Below, in pieces: positions 23,880 to 36,482 of a DNA stretch of 64,000 nucleotides; the first letter of the stretch is position 1, and the number at the start of each line of letters is the position of its first letter. The translations under genes were made by a program, and so were the position numbers. The DNA is from Okapia johnstoni (taxonomy: Eukaryota > Chordata > Mammalia > Artiodactyla > Giraffidae). The stretch is from contig CM044316.1 in NCBI GenBank assembly GCA_024291935.2, forward strand, positions 79,438,501 to 79,502,500, given 5' to 3'. The notes beneath the pieces were generated by a model, which saw only the letters and a program-made list of their open reading frames with translations, was not told the DNA's origin and ran no database searches.

Positions 23880-24445
23880 CCCTTGTATCTTTAATAACTT
23901 CATCTTTATTTTTAAAAAGACAAAGGGACTTCCATCAGGTTGTGAGAACCATTCTGGCACCATGTAAGATCAGTTTACCTTCATATCTCTTCAGGACCTG
24001 GTACCTACCTCTGACTTCTTGTGTTAATTCTCCTCTTTGGTCAACATGTTTCGGTCTGACTTGCCTTCTTCCAGTTCCGGTCTCAGCGCCTCAGCACTTT
24101 CTAGCCTCTCTATCTGGAACATTCTAATTCCAGATCCGCAGAATTAATCGTTCGAGTCTCAGCTCCAAAGACATCTTCTCAGTGAAGACTTTTTGATTTA
24201 AAGTAATCCTCCCACTTCTCCCAGCTGGTCAGTCTCCATCCCTTCACCTAGTTTTACTTGTTTCATGGCATTGATCACACTTTTCAATTCCTTATATTAT
24301 TTATAAGCCTACTTATATACTGGCTTTCCCTTTCTCCTACAAAGGGGAAAGACCTCTGAGTCTAATAAGGTTCATTACTGTATCTCTGAGATCTAGCATG
24401 GAGCACAGTAGGTACTCAATAAATCTTTCTTGAACTTGTGAATGT
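23880..24445 (+). repeat. L2 LINE 3' region
   Basis: Recognisable from gcgcctcagcactttctagc, ctctatctggaacattctaa, gcattgatcacacttttcaa and the ending gagcacagtaggtactcaat followed by aaatc. Ancient; the left end is approximate. Confidence 0.75.
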
Positions 24446-24598
24446 ATTTTAATATCAAGACATTAAAAGTCTCATAGTTCAAGTAACAGACACATCTAGA
24501 TTCAGCTAAGCTTCATAAATAGCCAACTGAAAACAAAACAATATAGAAGTTTTTAAACTGCCTAAAGAGGAGTAGTTTTTAAGTGTTTCTCTAGCTTT

Positions 24599-24816
24599 TT
24601 TTTTTTTGGACTTCCCTGGTGGCTCAGACCCTAAAGCGTTTGCCCACAATGCGGGAGACCCGGGATCAATCCCTGGGTTGGGAAGATCCCCTGGAGAAGG
24701 AAATGGCAACCCACTCCAGTATTCTTGCCTGGAAAATCCCATGGACGGAGGAGCCCTGGTAGGCTACAGTCCGTGGGGTCACAAAGAGTTGGACACGACT
24801 GAGCAACTTCATTTCT
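24599..24816 (+). mobile_element. Bov-tA SINE with target duplication
   Basis: The head ggacttccctggtggctcag follows a short T run; the tail is gacacgactgagcaacttc. The duplication tctagcttt is at 24590-24598 and 24817-24825. Confidence 0.94.
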
Positions 24817-25692
24817 TCTAGCTTTCTGGGCCATTAAACTAAATACTAAGTTTTCAGGGTTGGCTTGTCTCACAGTTTCCCTTGACAGATTGTGTTGGTG
24901 TTGGTTTAGTTCCACCTAGATATGTACCTTGTTCCAAGATATTTCAGAGTTTGAGCAGGGTGAGTCAATCTTTGATTGCAGAAGAGAACTTCCTTACATG
25001 AGCCACAGCACCTGTAGTTGTAAAATCTCTGGAAAGAAAAAGAAAACATGAGTGATTATCCTGTAAGTCCACATGAGAGAAAAATAGCATATACATCTGT
25101 ATTGGGAAAAAGTTGAGATGGTTAATACAGGAGAAGTGTTGTGTCTAAAATAGCAGATATTGCAATTTGATCGTCAGGAAGATTACAGAATTTTCATGCC
25201 TGAAATGTTAAGAAGTATAAAACTCCTACTTTCACCTTGGAGTGATTTGAAGACAGGGTGATGTGAAATATTTTTGTTGTGATGACCATCATCAGTATTT
25301 ATTGATTGCTTACTGAAATTGTTCTTAGAGTGTAGTCCAAGCCCAAGGACTCATAGAGGTTCCTGACTTCTTTTAGGAGTTCTGCAAAGATCAAATCTAA
25401 TTTTATAAAACACTGCAATGTCTTTTTCATTTTATTGACAGTTGACATTTGCACTGCAAAAGCAGTGGTTGCCAAAACTGCTAGTTGCTAGTGCCTTTGT
25501 ATGAATCAAGGCAGCAGAACCTGACTGTACCAGTTGTCATTATTCTGTTTATTACCACACACTTGTAGTTTAAAAGGTGAAAATCTCATCTTTATATATT
25601 TGATGTATATTTGAGTATATTTGATGAAGGAGTACAAAACATTCATTTGATAAAATTTCAACCCTTAAATACCCACCTTTTAAACATTGCGT

Positions 25693-25912
25693 ATCATAGG
25701 TGGTGCTAGTGGTAAAGAACACGCCAGTAAGTGCTGGAGACATAAGAGATGCAGGTTTGATCCCTGGTTTGGGAAGATCCCCTGGAGGAGGGCACAGCAA
25801 CCCACTCCAGAATTCTTCCCTGGAGAATCCCATGGACAGAGGAGCCTTGTGGGCTATTGTCCATAGGGTCGCAAAGAGTCGGGCATGACTGAAGTGAATT
25901 AGCACATGCACC
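25693..25912 (+). mobile_element. Bov-tA SINE
   Basis: The head is degraded (aggtggtgctagtggtaaag); the body and the tail gcatgactgaagtgaattag are clear. Confidence 0.92.
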
Positions 25913-26269
25913 AGTCTTAAAATGAGAAGCACAGATAAAGCACTTCTCAGCATTAACAAAACATGGTAATTGTGGAAAGTGTGCAGATAGAGTTGTGAGC
26001 TGAACTAGCTGCCTTTTTTGTGGTACGCCATTTTTACTTGAAAAAAGGACCAACAAAGTTTGGTTATTCAGATTTGGGCACCTGGCAGACATTTATGGAA
26101 ATGAATGAAGTGAGCCAGTGACTACCAGGAGAACAACTGATAGTATTTGTTACCAGTGATAAAAATTTGAGCTTTCAAACAAAAATTAAGAGTTGTTGAA
26201 ACATCTTACAAACCAAAATAAGCTTGACTGTTTTCAATACTTAAAGACTTTTCGGGTAAGATTGATAGT

Positions 26270-26459
26270 GATATTAGCTTATTTTGATAGTGATTAGCTT
26301 TTATTGATAATGCTTTGCTTGTTTTGTGTAGTGAAATGCATCAACATTTGGAAGATCTGTGTATGATATTAGCTTATTTTGATAGTGATTAGCTTTTATT
26401 GATAATGCTTTGCTTGTTTTGTGTAGTGAAATGCATCAGCATTTGGAAGATCTGTGTAA
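26270..26459. repeat. 95-bp tandem duplication
   Basis: Units 26270-26364 and 26365-26459 are identical except for about two positions (one is caaca versus cagca). Both begin gatattagcttattttgata and end near gaagatctgtgta. The unit contains a partial internal repeat of gatagtgat-ttagctt that may have seeded the duplication. Confidence 0.95.
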
Positions 26460-26535
26460 CTAGGTGAACCAATACTTTTCAGATAATCAGTGTGTATTGT
26501 TACAAATATAATAACAGACTTTTAATTTTATGGTT

Positions 26536-27630
26536 GAGTTCAGTTCAGTTGCCCAGTCGTGTCTGACTCTTTGCGACCCCATGGACTGCAGCATGCCAGG
26601 CTTCCCTGTCAATCACCAACTTCTGGAGCTTACTCAAGCTCATGGCTGTTGAGTCGGTGATGTTATCCAACCATCTCATCCTCTGTCACCCCCTTCTCCT
26701 CCCGCCTTCAATCTTTCCCAGCATCAGGGTCTTTTCAAATGAGTCAGTTCTTCGCATCAGGTGGCCTGAGTATTGGAGTTTCAGCTTCAGCATCAGTCCT
26801 TCCAGTGAATATTCAGGACTGATTTCCTTTAGGATGGACTGGTTGAATCTCTTTCAGCCCAAGGGACTCTCAAGAGTCTTCTCCAACACCACAGTTCAAA
26901 AGTGTTAGTTCTTTGCTGCTCAGCTTTCTTTATAGTCCAACTCTCACATCCATACATGACTACTAGAAAAACCATAGCTTTGATTAGGTGGACCTTTGTT
27001 GGCAAAGTAATGTCTCTGCTTTTTAATATGCTGTCTAGGTTGGTCATAACTTTGGAGCAAGCACCTTTTAATTTCATGGCTACAGACTCCATCTGCAGTG
27101 ATTTTGGAGCCCCCTCAAAATAAAGTCTCTCACTGTTTCCACTGTTTCCCCATCTATTTGCCATGAAGTGATAGGACCAGATGCCATGATTTTCATTTTC
27201 TGAATGCTGAGTTTTAAGCCAACTTTTTCACTCTCTTTCACTTTCATCTAGAGGCTCTTTCGTTCTTCTTCACTTTCTGCCATAAGGGTGGTGTCATCTG
27301 CATATCTGAGGTTAGTGATATTCTCCCAGCAATCTTGATTCCAGCTTGTGCTTTATCTAGCCCAGCATTTCTCATGATGTACTCTGCATAGAGGTTAAAT
27401 AAGCAGGGTGACAATGTACAGCCTTGACATACTCCTTTCCTTATTTGGAACCAGTCTGTTGTTCTAACTGTTGCTTCTTGACCTGCATACAGATTTCTCA
27501 AGAGGCAGATCAGGTGGTCTGGTATTCCCATCTCTTGAAGAATTTTCCACAGTTTGTGGTGATCCACACAGTTAAAGGCTTTGACATAGTCAATAAAGCA
27601 GAAGTAGATGTTTTTATGGAATTCAGATGA
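26536..27630 (-). mobile_element. BovB LINE 3' segment of an inverted insertion
   Basis: Reverse-oriented BovB from the KNIYFCFIDY region of the reverse transcriptase to the 3' end. It carries frameshifts (the YADD region is lost after IAGR). It joins head to head with the plus-strand BovB segment beginning at about 27634. Confidence 0.92.
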
Positions 27631-27633
27631 TAA

Positions 27634-29131
27634 ATTATTGCCAAATTCAGACTTCAATTGAAGAAAGTAGGGAAAACCACTCGACCATTCAGGTATGTCC
27701 TAAATCAAATCCCTTACGATTATACAGTGGAAGTGACAAATAGGTTCAAGGGATTAGATCTGATAGACCCAGTGCCTGAAGAACTAGGGAGGCAGGTTCG
27801 TAACATTGTACAGGAGGCAGTGATCAAGACCATCCCCAAGAAAAAGAAATGCAAAGAAACAAAATAGTTGTCTGAGGAAGCCTTACAAATAGCTGTGAAA
27901 AGAAGAAAAGTGAAAGGCAAAGGAGAAAAGGAAAGATATACCCATTTGAATGCAGAGTTCCAAAGAATAGCAAGGAGAGATAAGAAAGCCTTCCTCAGTG
28001 ATCAGTGCAAAGAAATAGAGGAAAACAATAGAATGGGAAAGACGAGAGATCTCTTCAAGAAAATTAGAGATACCAAGGGAACATTTCATGCAAAGATGGG
28101 CACAATAAAGGACAGAAATGGTATGGACCTAACAGAAGTAGAAGATATTAAGAAGAGGTGGCAAGGATACACAGAAGAACTGTACAAAATAGATCTTCAT
28201 GACCCAGATAACCACGATGGTGTGATCACTCACCTACAGCCAGACATCCTGGAATGTGAAGTCAGGTGGGCCTTAGGAAGCATCACTACGAGCAAAGCTA
28301 GTGGAGGTGAGGGAATTCCAGTTGAGCTATTTCAAATCCTGAAAGATGATACTATGAAAGTGCTGCACTCAATATGCCAACAAATTTGGAAAACTCAGCA
28401 GTGGCCACAGGACTGGAAAAGGTCAGTTTTCATTCCAATCCCAAAGAAAGGCAATGCCAAAGAATGCTCAAACTACCGCACAATTGAACTCATCTCACAC
28501 GCTAGTCAAGTAATGCTCAAAATTCTCCAAGCCAGGCTTCAGCAATAGATGAACCGTGAACTTCCAGATGTTCAGGCTGGTTTTAGAAAAGGCAGAGGAA
28601 CCAGAGATCAAATTGCCAACATCTGTTGGATCATCAAAAAAACAAGAGAATTTCAGAAAAACATCTACTTCTACTTTATTGACTATGCCAAAGCCTTTGA
28701 CTGTGTGGATCACAACAGACTGGAAAATTCTGAAAGAGATGGGAATACCAGACTACCTGACCTGCCTCTTGAGAAACCTGTATGCAGGTCAGGAAGCAAC
28801 AGTTAGAACTGGACATGGAACAACAGACTGGTTCCAAATAGGGAAAGGAGTACATCAAGGCTGTATATTGTCACTCTGTAACTTACATGCAGAGTACATC
28901 ATGAGAGTCCCTGGGCTGGATGAAGCACAAGCTGGAATCAAGATTGCTGGGAGAAACATCACTAACCTCAGATATGCAGATGACACCACCCTTATGGCAG
29001 AAAGTGAAGAAGAACTAAAGAACCTCTTGATGAAAGTGAAAGAGGAGAGTGAAAAACTTGGCTTAAACATTCAGAAAACTAAGATCACGACATCTAGTCC
29101 CATCACTAGATGGAGAAACAATGGAAACAGT
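27634..29131 (+). mobile_element. BovB LINE 5'-side segment of an inverted insertion
   Basis: Plus-oriented BovB from the linker after the endonuclease (KKVGKTTRPFRY) through the reverse transcriptase to just past IQKTKI. Internal stops and a short deletion near the NLYAEYIM region are present, while LRYADDTTLM remains. The outer end at 29131 meets a 12-bp sequence that also flanks the minus segment, so both pieces probably entered together. Confidence 0.92.
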
Positions 29132-29838
29132 AAATTCTATGGTTACTTGCTTCATTTTCAAAAATAAAAACCGCTTTCACTTCCGTAGATTCTCCTCCGT
29201 TGTGTTGTTACACTGACATTGAAAAGGTTACTTTTTCTTATCCATTCAAAAATGCTGAAATCAATCAAGATCCTTAAAGACTTTTTTCTGAGTTATGTTA
29301 CGCTTGTAAATTTTTCATAGATTCATATGACATAAAGTAATACTAAGGTTAAAATGAAAGCATTATGAGATCTGAAATAAATAATGCAAGTATGTGGAAT
29401 ATGACATAGTTTGCTAGTTGGCGTCTTGAAAGAGATGACGTTACTTTGTGATATGTTTCCTCCTAACCAGGTACAGTGTGTTCTGGCAAATAGCAGATAC
29501 TTAATAAATTTAATGGAAATAATGAACAAACTTGTACATAGTTTAGCGCCCTGATGGGGTATGCCAGGTAGTTCTTTTTATTCCAAGTGGGCCCTGTACT
29601 GAACAGGTGACTGATTTTTGTTGGACCTGTTTCCTAGTAACCACATTCTCATGTTGCCTTCCTGTATTTTGCTATTCTTTGTACTTGCAATGTTATTTTC
29701 TCTCCACCTTATTTTCTCACTATTTTTATATGTCCTGAAAGCTTATATGCCCCATAATGATAAAGTTTCCTTTCCTAATGATTCATAGAAATTGCAGGTC
29801 TTATTGGTTTACAGCCAATATCTGGATTATGTTTTATA

Positions 29839-30121
29839 GTTTTGGTTTGTTTTTAAGCATTTAATTTTTTAAAGACATTTATTGATTTATTTTTGGCTGC
29901 ACTGGGTTGTCCTTGCTTTACTCTGGCTTTCTCCAGTTGTAGAGGGCAGGGGCTACTCTTTGTTGCAGAGCACAGAATCCAGATGCATGTGAGGGCTTAG
30001 TAGTTGTGGCACATGGGCTTAGCTGCCCCGTGGCATGTAGGATCCTCCCTGATCAGGGATCAAACCTGTGTCCCCTGCATTGCCAGGCAGATTCTTAACT
30101 GCTAGACCACCAGGGAAGGCC
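29839..30121 (-). mobile_element. CHR-type artiodactyl SINE with 17-bp target duplication
   Basis: Reverse-oriented tRNA-derived SINE, recognised from ctgatcagggatcaaacctg and ctagaccaccagggaaggcc. The 17-bp duplication ctggattatgttttata is perfect at 29822-29838 and 30122-30138. Confidence 0.9.
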
Positions 30122-31445
30122 CTGGATTATGTTTTATATATTTAAACTCATGGCTTAAGAATAAAGTTAGAGATATTTTGAGAGGATCTTTGTAAAAATG
30201 AGAATATTATTTGACTTGGTCTGTATTTGCTTTTGCATGCCTGCCATCTGTTATGTGAATAGATTCCTTTAGATAAAAGTGATGCTGATGTAATCTGATA
30301 TCACACATCATCACCCAAGCATGAAACAAACTAAAAAATTAATTGAATGTGTAATTGTTTAGCTTTAATCTTCTGTTTCAGTAGAGAAAGCCAATTTATG
30401 GCTTATAGTGTATTATTTTTTGTAGAAAATGTATTTCTAAAACTCTTCTCACTGTTAACCTTTATAATTACTTTTCTGATGATCTGAAGATATGGCAAAT
30501 TCCTGACTCAGTAGAAAAAACAGTAGTGGCTGCTATCGCTTCTCGTGAAAAAATGAGCGATGGTGGTTCTGATGTTTATTACTTGATGTTATGCCCTTTC
30601 GTGTACTATCCTGAACATTTGCTTGTTTTATGATTATAAAGTCAATTAGATGAATATTTTAATAGTAGAAAAAAATCTTTTAATTACTTATTCTCTATGT
30701 CTTAATCCCCTTCTGGTATTACTGATTCCATCATCTAGTCGGCTACTTCCCAAAGTGCTGTGCATGGATGGCCTTGGGTGGAAATATCTAATGCATTTTC
30801 CTCGACACCCTTCGTGAATCAAGACCCCATTTCTGAGTCAGAATTTCTGGTGTGGGGAGGGAGGGGAAGGAAAATGCTGAATTTAAAAAATCTTTTAAAG
30901 TGGAAAATACACATAGAAAAAATAGAATATGGCACTCCAGTTACCTCTCACCTAGTCTGAACATTTATGAGCCTTTTGTCAGTCTTGTTTTTTTCTTTGC
31001 TGGCTGAATTAATTTTAAAAGCAAATGTCAGGTGTTATGTCATTTCTCTGTAAATTTATAAGTTTGTAAGGTGGGTGTTTACCAAATATCCTATATGATT
31101 TTTTATGGGTGCTTGACACTTGAAACTTCTTCCCTAATTAAAACTTCAAAATTTGCTTTATTGTATAAACTATTGTTGTTAAATTTTCTGTGAAATTTTG
31201 ATATATAGCATACATCTGCACACATTTGTATTGAATATGGATAGTCTTTTTTGCCTTTCTTTTTAAAACTGAAAATAGTAGGTGGTAGATTTTAATGAAA
31301 TAGACAACTTTTCCCCATGTGATTCTTGCAGATGAAAAGCTTAGTCCTATATTCTGCCTGGCTATTTGTCAGTGATTTGGTAAAAAGCTATAAGGAAACA
31401 TCACACTCCCCAGTGTATCTTTGGATCTGTTTAATCTGTGTCTCG

Positions 31446-31640
31446 GGCTTTGCCACTGGCTCATATGGTAAGGGATCCGCCTGCAATGTGAGAGACCTGG
31501 GTTCCATCCCTGGGTTGAGAAGATCCCCTGGAGCAGGGCATGGCAACCCTCTCCAGACAAGAAAATCCCCATGGACAGAAGAACCTGTTGGGCTACAGCC
31601 CATGGGGTCACAAGAGTCACACAAGACTGAGCGACTAAGT
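31446..31640 (+). mobile_element. Bov-tA SINE
   Basis: Head ccactggctcatatggtaag, tail gactgagcgactaagtac. It carries a small deletion around the usual attcttgcctgg segment. Confidence 0.9.
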
Positions 31641-31914
31641 ACTATCTATGCTAAAAGGGAAAGGCTGAATACTCAATATGTTGGGATTAATGGTTTATTA
31701 ATTCAATTGATTAAAAATAGTCATTCTGATTAAAATTTGGAGTGGGAATATGGAGCAAATATATCCCCATTGTGATAGGAATCTAAATACATGGGATTTT
31801 TTTTAACATGCAAGCATATAAATTTCTTGATAAAATGATGAAATGTTTTTATGTGGTGTTTTTTGTGTACGAGTGTCTGTATTTTAAGGGGAAGAAGTGT
31901 AAATTTCTTTTTTT

Positions 31915-32095
31915 TTAGCACTTACTATATTATTAGGTACTATGTAAAGCACTTGTTTAACCTCCACCAAAACCCATGAGACTTTGTGGTCTTCATTCTA
32001 AGAAGAGATCACTGAGACTGAGGACGTTGGTAAGTGACAGAGTGAAACAGTCAACTAGGACTGAGTGACCTCAAAGTCGTGCTCTTTCCAGCACA
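31915..32095 (-). repeat. Probable MIR SINE
   Basis: The reversed MIR layout is visible: gcacttactatattattagg, a diverged core with actgagactgaggacg, and a gtaagtgacagag segment. Old and approximate. Confidence 0.55.
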
Positions 32096-32352
32096 CGTTT
32101 GTGTACCATTTGGCTGTGATGAACATGCTGATGTTAATGTCTAAATTAGATGCTGTATTAAACACCTGTGTCTGTCTGTTGTTTCTTCCCTCCAGCCTCT
32201 TAGGCTTGGAGAGCCCCACCTTCAGAATAGTTAGTTCTGACATAACATGATTGATGGGTTCCTAAAAATCACCACACTATGGCAAATCACATAATGAAAA
32301 ACACAGAACTTATGGGAAAGATGGATTAGCAGAACACGACCCCCACAATTGG

Positions 32353-32492
32353 TCAGTTCAGTTCAGTCTCTCAGTTGTGTCTGACTCTTTGCAACCCCAT
32401 GAACTGCAGCACACCAGGCCTCCCTGTCCATCACCAACTCCCTGAGTCCACCCAAACCCATGTCCATTGAGTCGGAGATGCCATCCAACCAT
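32353..32492 (-). mobile_element. BovB 3'-end fragment
   Basis: 140 bases of reverse-oriented BovB 3' end, from tcagttcagttcagtctctc to gccatccaaccat. Severely 5'-truncated. Confidence 0.9.
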
Positions 32493-32912
32493 GCCCATGT
32501 AGCTTGTTTCAGGTGGTGCAGTTTTCTGTGTTTACCGTGTTTCTAATGGATGAAGTTTTACCTAAATAAGTGTGAAATCCACGTTATGTTTAGAATGCTT
32601 CCTGATATGCCAGCTGTATTGAGATACTCGTTTCAAAACCAGGGTTACTGCAGAGCTGATTGTACTTGGTCCTTTTCTATCTAGGTTCACTTCTCTATTG
32701 TCTCATCCATTTACATACCATTTATGTCATGGCATTAAAATAAACCATTTGTATATGGCCTTGAAATACCAGTTTTTAACTATAGTTGATTTTAACTATA
32801 GTTGATTTACAATACTCTGTTAGTTTCAGACATATGGCAAAGTGATTCAGTTACACTGAATCAGATTCTTTTCCATTATGGGTTATTACAAGATATTGAA
32901 TATAGTTCCTTG

Positions 32913-34579
32913 TTCAGTTCAGTTGCTCAGTTGTGTCTGACTCTTTGTGACCTCATGAACCACAGCACGCCAGGCCTCCTGTCCATCACCAACTCCCGGA
33001 GTCTACCCAAACCCATGTCCATCGAGTTGGTGATGCCATCCAACCATCTCATCCTCAATCATCCCCTTCTCCTCCTGCCCTCAATCTTTCCCAGCATCAG
33101 GGTCTTTTCCAGTGAGTCAGCTCTTCACATCAGGTGGCCCAAGTATTGGAGTTTCAGCTTCAGCATCAGTCCTTCCAGTGAACACCCACGGCTGATCTCC
33201 TTTAGGATGGACTGGTTGGATCTCCTTGCAGTCCAAGGGACTCTCAAGAGTCTTCTCCAACACCATAGTTCAAAAGCATCAATTTTTCTGCTCTCAGCTT
33301 TCTTTATAGTCCAACTCTCACATCCATACATGACTACTGGAAAAACCATAACCTTGACTAGATGGACCTTTGTTGACAAAGTAATGTCTCTGCTTTTTAA
33401 TATGCTGTCTAGGTTAGTCATAACTTTCCTTCCAAGGAATAAGCGTCTTTTAATTTCATGGCTGCAATCACCATCTGCAGTGATTTTGGAGCCCCCAAAA
33501 ATAAAGTTAGCCACTGTTTCCACTGTTTCCCCATCTATTTGCCATGAAGTGATGGGACCAGATGCCATGATCTTAGTTTTCTGAATGTTGAGCTTTAAGC
33601 CAACTTTTTCACTCTCCTCTTTCACTTTCATCAAGAGACTCTTTATTTCTTCCCTTTCTGCCATAAGGGTGGTGTTATCTGCATATCTGAGGTTATTGAT
33701 ATTTCTTCTGGCAACCCTGATTCCAGCTTGTGCTTCTTCCAGCCCAGCGTTTCTCATGATATACTCTGCATATAAGTTAAATAAGCAGAGTGACAATATA
33801 CAGCCTTGACGTGCTCCTTTTCCTATTTGGAACCAGTCTGTTCCATGTCCAGTTCTAACTTTTGCTTCCTGACCTGCATACAGGTTTCTCAAGAGGCAGG
33901 TCAGGTGGTCTGGTATTTCCATCTCTTGAAGAATTTTCCACAGTTTACTGTGTTCCACACAGTCAAAGGCTTTGACATAGTCAATAAAGCAGAAATAGAT
34001 GTTTTTCTGGAACTCTCTTGCTTTTTTGATGATCCAACAGATGTTGACAGTTTGATTTCTGGTTCCTCTGCCTTTTCTAAAACCAGCTTGAACGTGTGGA
34101 AGTTCACGGTTCACGTACAATTGAAGCCTGGCTTGGAGAATTTTGAGCATTTCTTTACTAGTGTTTGAGATGAGTGCAATTGTGTGGTAGTTTGCTCATT
34201 CTTTGGCATTGCCTTTCTTTGGGATTGGAATGAAAACAGACCTTTCCCAGTCCTGTGGCCACTACTGAGTTTTCCATGTTTTCTGACATATTTAGTGCAG
34301 CACTTTCACAGCATTGTCTTTTAGGATTTGAAATAGCTCAACTGGAGTTCCATTACCTCCACTAGCTTTGTTTATATTGATGCTTCCTAAGGCCCACTTG
34401 ACTTCACATTCCAGGGTGTCAGGCTCTAGGTGAGTGATCATACCATCGTGATTATCTGGGTTGTGAAGATCTTTTTTGTACCGTTCTTCTGTGGATTCTT
34501 GCCATCTCTTCTTAATATCTTCTGCCTGTGTTAGGTCCATACCCTTTCTGTCCTTTATTGAGCCCATCTTTGCATGAAC
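32913..34579 (-). mobile_element. BovB LINE, 5'-truncated, long open reverse transcriptase frame
   Basis: The 341-codon open frame at 33125-34150 covers most of the reverse transcriptase and C-terminal region, so this copy is relatively well kept. The catalytic YADD reads YADN (codon at 33674-33676), which should abolish polymerase activity. Target duplication: tagttccttg at 32903-32912 and tagttccctg at 34580-34589. Confidence 0.94.
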
Positions 34580-34722
34580 TAGTTCCCTGTGCTATACAGT
34601 AAATCCTTGTTGTTTATTTTATATATGGTGGTGTGTGTCTCTTCATCTCATACTCCTAATTTATCTTACGCCCTTTCCCCTTGGGAAATCATAAGCTTTC
34701 TGTGTCTGTGAGTCTGTTTCTG

Positions 34723-34842
34723 GCTTGTTTTTCTTCCCAGCTCCATACAGCTTGTGAAATCTTAGTTCCTTGACCAGGGATTGAACCTGGGTCCATGGCA
34801 GTGAAAGCCTGATTCTTAACCACTGGACCAGCAGGGAGTTCC
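34723..34842 (-). mobile_element. CHR-type SINE, truncated
   Basis: Reverse-oriented, with cttgaccagggattgaacct and ccactggaccagcagggagt. The 9-bp duplication ctgtttctg is at 34714-34722 and 34843-34851. Confidence 0.85.
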
Positions 34843-36482
34843 CTGTTTCTGTTTTGTAAATAAGTTTATTTGTTTTATTTTTTAGATTCCATACATAAGT
34901 GATAACATATAATATTTATCTTTCTCTGACTTGCCTCACTTAGTATGATAATCTCTAGGTCTATCCATGTTGCTGCAAATGGCGGTATTTCATTCTTTTT
35001 TATGGCTGATATTCCATTGTCTGTGTGTGTATTATACAACATCACCTGAAGCAGTGTGCCTAGTGTAAGAATGGAATGTCCTGTTGAAGACTCAGCCCAA
35101 GTACCCGCTCAGGGACAACATCTTGAAGGGCTGGCTGCTGTGCTCCAGGATCTAGTGTGTGTACCCGGTGGCTGATAACTATTTCTCTGTTTCCAGAGAT
35201 AAGACCACATGAGCATAGGAAACGGGGTAGTAGTAGGACTGAATCTCCGTCACCTCCTGCTCCAATGTTTTATGCTTCACTGGATTAGAAGTTCTGGTTG
35301 GACCTGGAGATAGAATATGTCCATCAGGAAACAAACTAAAGGTTGTTTCTGAACAACCATATGGTCATTTTGGACTTCTTCTACTAGTGGATGAGCAGGC
35401 AAATTAAAGGAGTTAAAGAATCCTGTCCCCTGGGATGCTTGATCTTGTTTACCATGAGGCAGTAGGGGTGTTGATGCTCAGTGAAACTCAGAGGGTTTAC
35501 TAGGACAACAACTGATGTTTCCTTGCTCCTTGATAACTGACTGTTGCCTGTCAGCAGACAAATTTCAAGTCTGTTTTCTTCAGCTCTGATGTTAGCACCA
35601 AAATAGCTGTATTTAATGTTGATCAGAGATGCTTAAGATTGATATGAAAAATTAAAAAATGACATTATATATTAAGATTTATAGTTTGAGCTCTGTTTAT
35701 TCCGTTTTAGTTCTTTTTTTCTATGAGTTATGTATTTGATACTATAAAAATAGAATTGGGAGAACAAGAATATGAAGACCTAAGATATTCCAATTCCCTG
35801 CTCCGTGTAATTGCTAAACATTATCTTAAGGTATAGATAAAAATGCTTTCCACACGAAAAGATGCACACATGTGTATGTAAACACACATATATGTATTTA
35901 TGTCAGAAATAGCAAAAATATATTAATCATGGTATCAGTGCCCTCTTTAACCTGACTGTTGTCTCCCCACCAGGAATTTTTCAAGGTTCTCCCCACTGGA
36001 TACCTTGTATCACCTCCAAATGATTTCACCAAATACTCTCGATTACTTCTTATGTTTATGCCTAAAAAGTTCTCCCTGATGTCATGTTCCACTCTCTACC
36101 CTTAACTTCAGTGCTGAACTCATCATAAAATCATGAGTTTGTTTTCTGCTTTAGACTTACCTAGGAAAAGGATTGTACGAAAACAAACAAACAAAAACCA
36201 GCACAGTGCCAGACCCGAGAGGTTTCAATGAATGAATTACGTGGTATAGTTAATTATTGCTGTTTTGTGTTTATTTATCCTTCTAAAGGAATGAACTGAA
36301 AAACCAATGATTGTAAATACTTTTTAGCAATCAGAGATATATCTGGAAGAATGTAGAGGCCTCCTTACAGATGTAGAAACTTACAGAATTAAGTTGATGG
36401 TGAAAGAATTTCGTGAAAACATTTGTAACTTTATCGCTGACATGAGTCGGTATATACTTACAGAGTTTATATTCACTTTCAG

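Larger units (their letters stand above)
32792..35040 (-). repeat. L1 fragment interrupted by BovB and CHR SINE
   Basis: The reverse-oriented L1 pieces are 32792-32912, 34590-34722 and 34852-35040 (catatggcaaagtgattcag, gctatacagtaaatccttgt, cttagtatgataatctctag). They are collinear in L1, so both guests are later insertions. Confidence 0.8.
22601..36482 (+). other. 13.9 kb intron between window exons 11 and 12
   Basis: The largest intron, holding L2, Bov-tA, CHR, L1 and three BovB insertions listed separately, plus a 95-bp tandem duplication. Stretches 22601-23880, 24826-25690, 29145-29838, 30139-31445 and 35041-36482 contain no confident feature. 35050-35590 is compositionally distinct and may be a decayed retroelement, unassigned. 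Confidence 0.7.

Noticed and set aside
27868..28548. 226-codon open frame with reverse transcriptase linker sequence
   Set aside because: It is the body of a BovB copy bounded by stops and inversion, not a host gene.
33125..34150. 341-codon open frame on the minus strand
   Set aside because: BovB reverse transcriptase with a mutated catalytic site inside a 5'-truncated insertion; annotated as a mobile element.
35050..35590. Compositionally distinct intronic stretch that might be a decayed retroviral or LTR remnant
   Set aside because: No terminal repeat, primer site or readable protein motif was found, so it is left unassigned.
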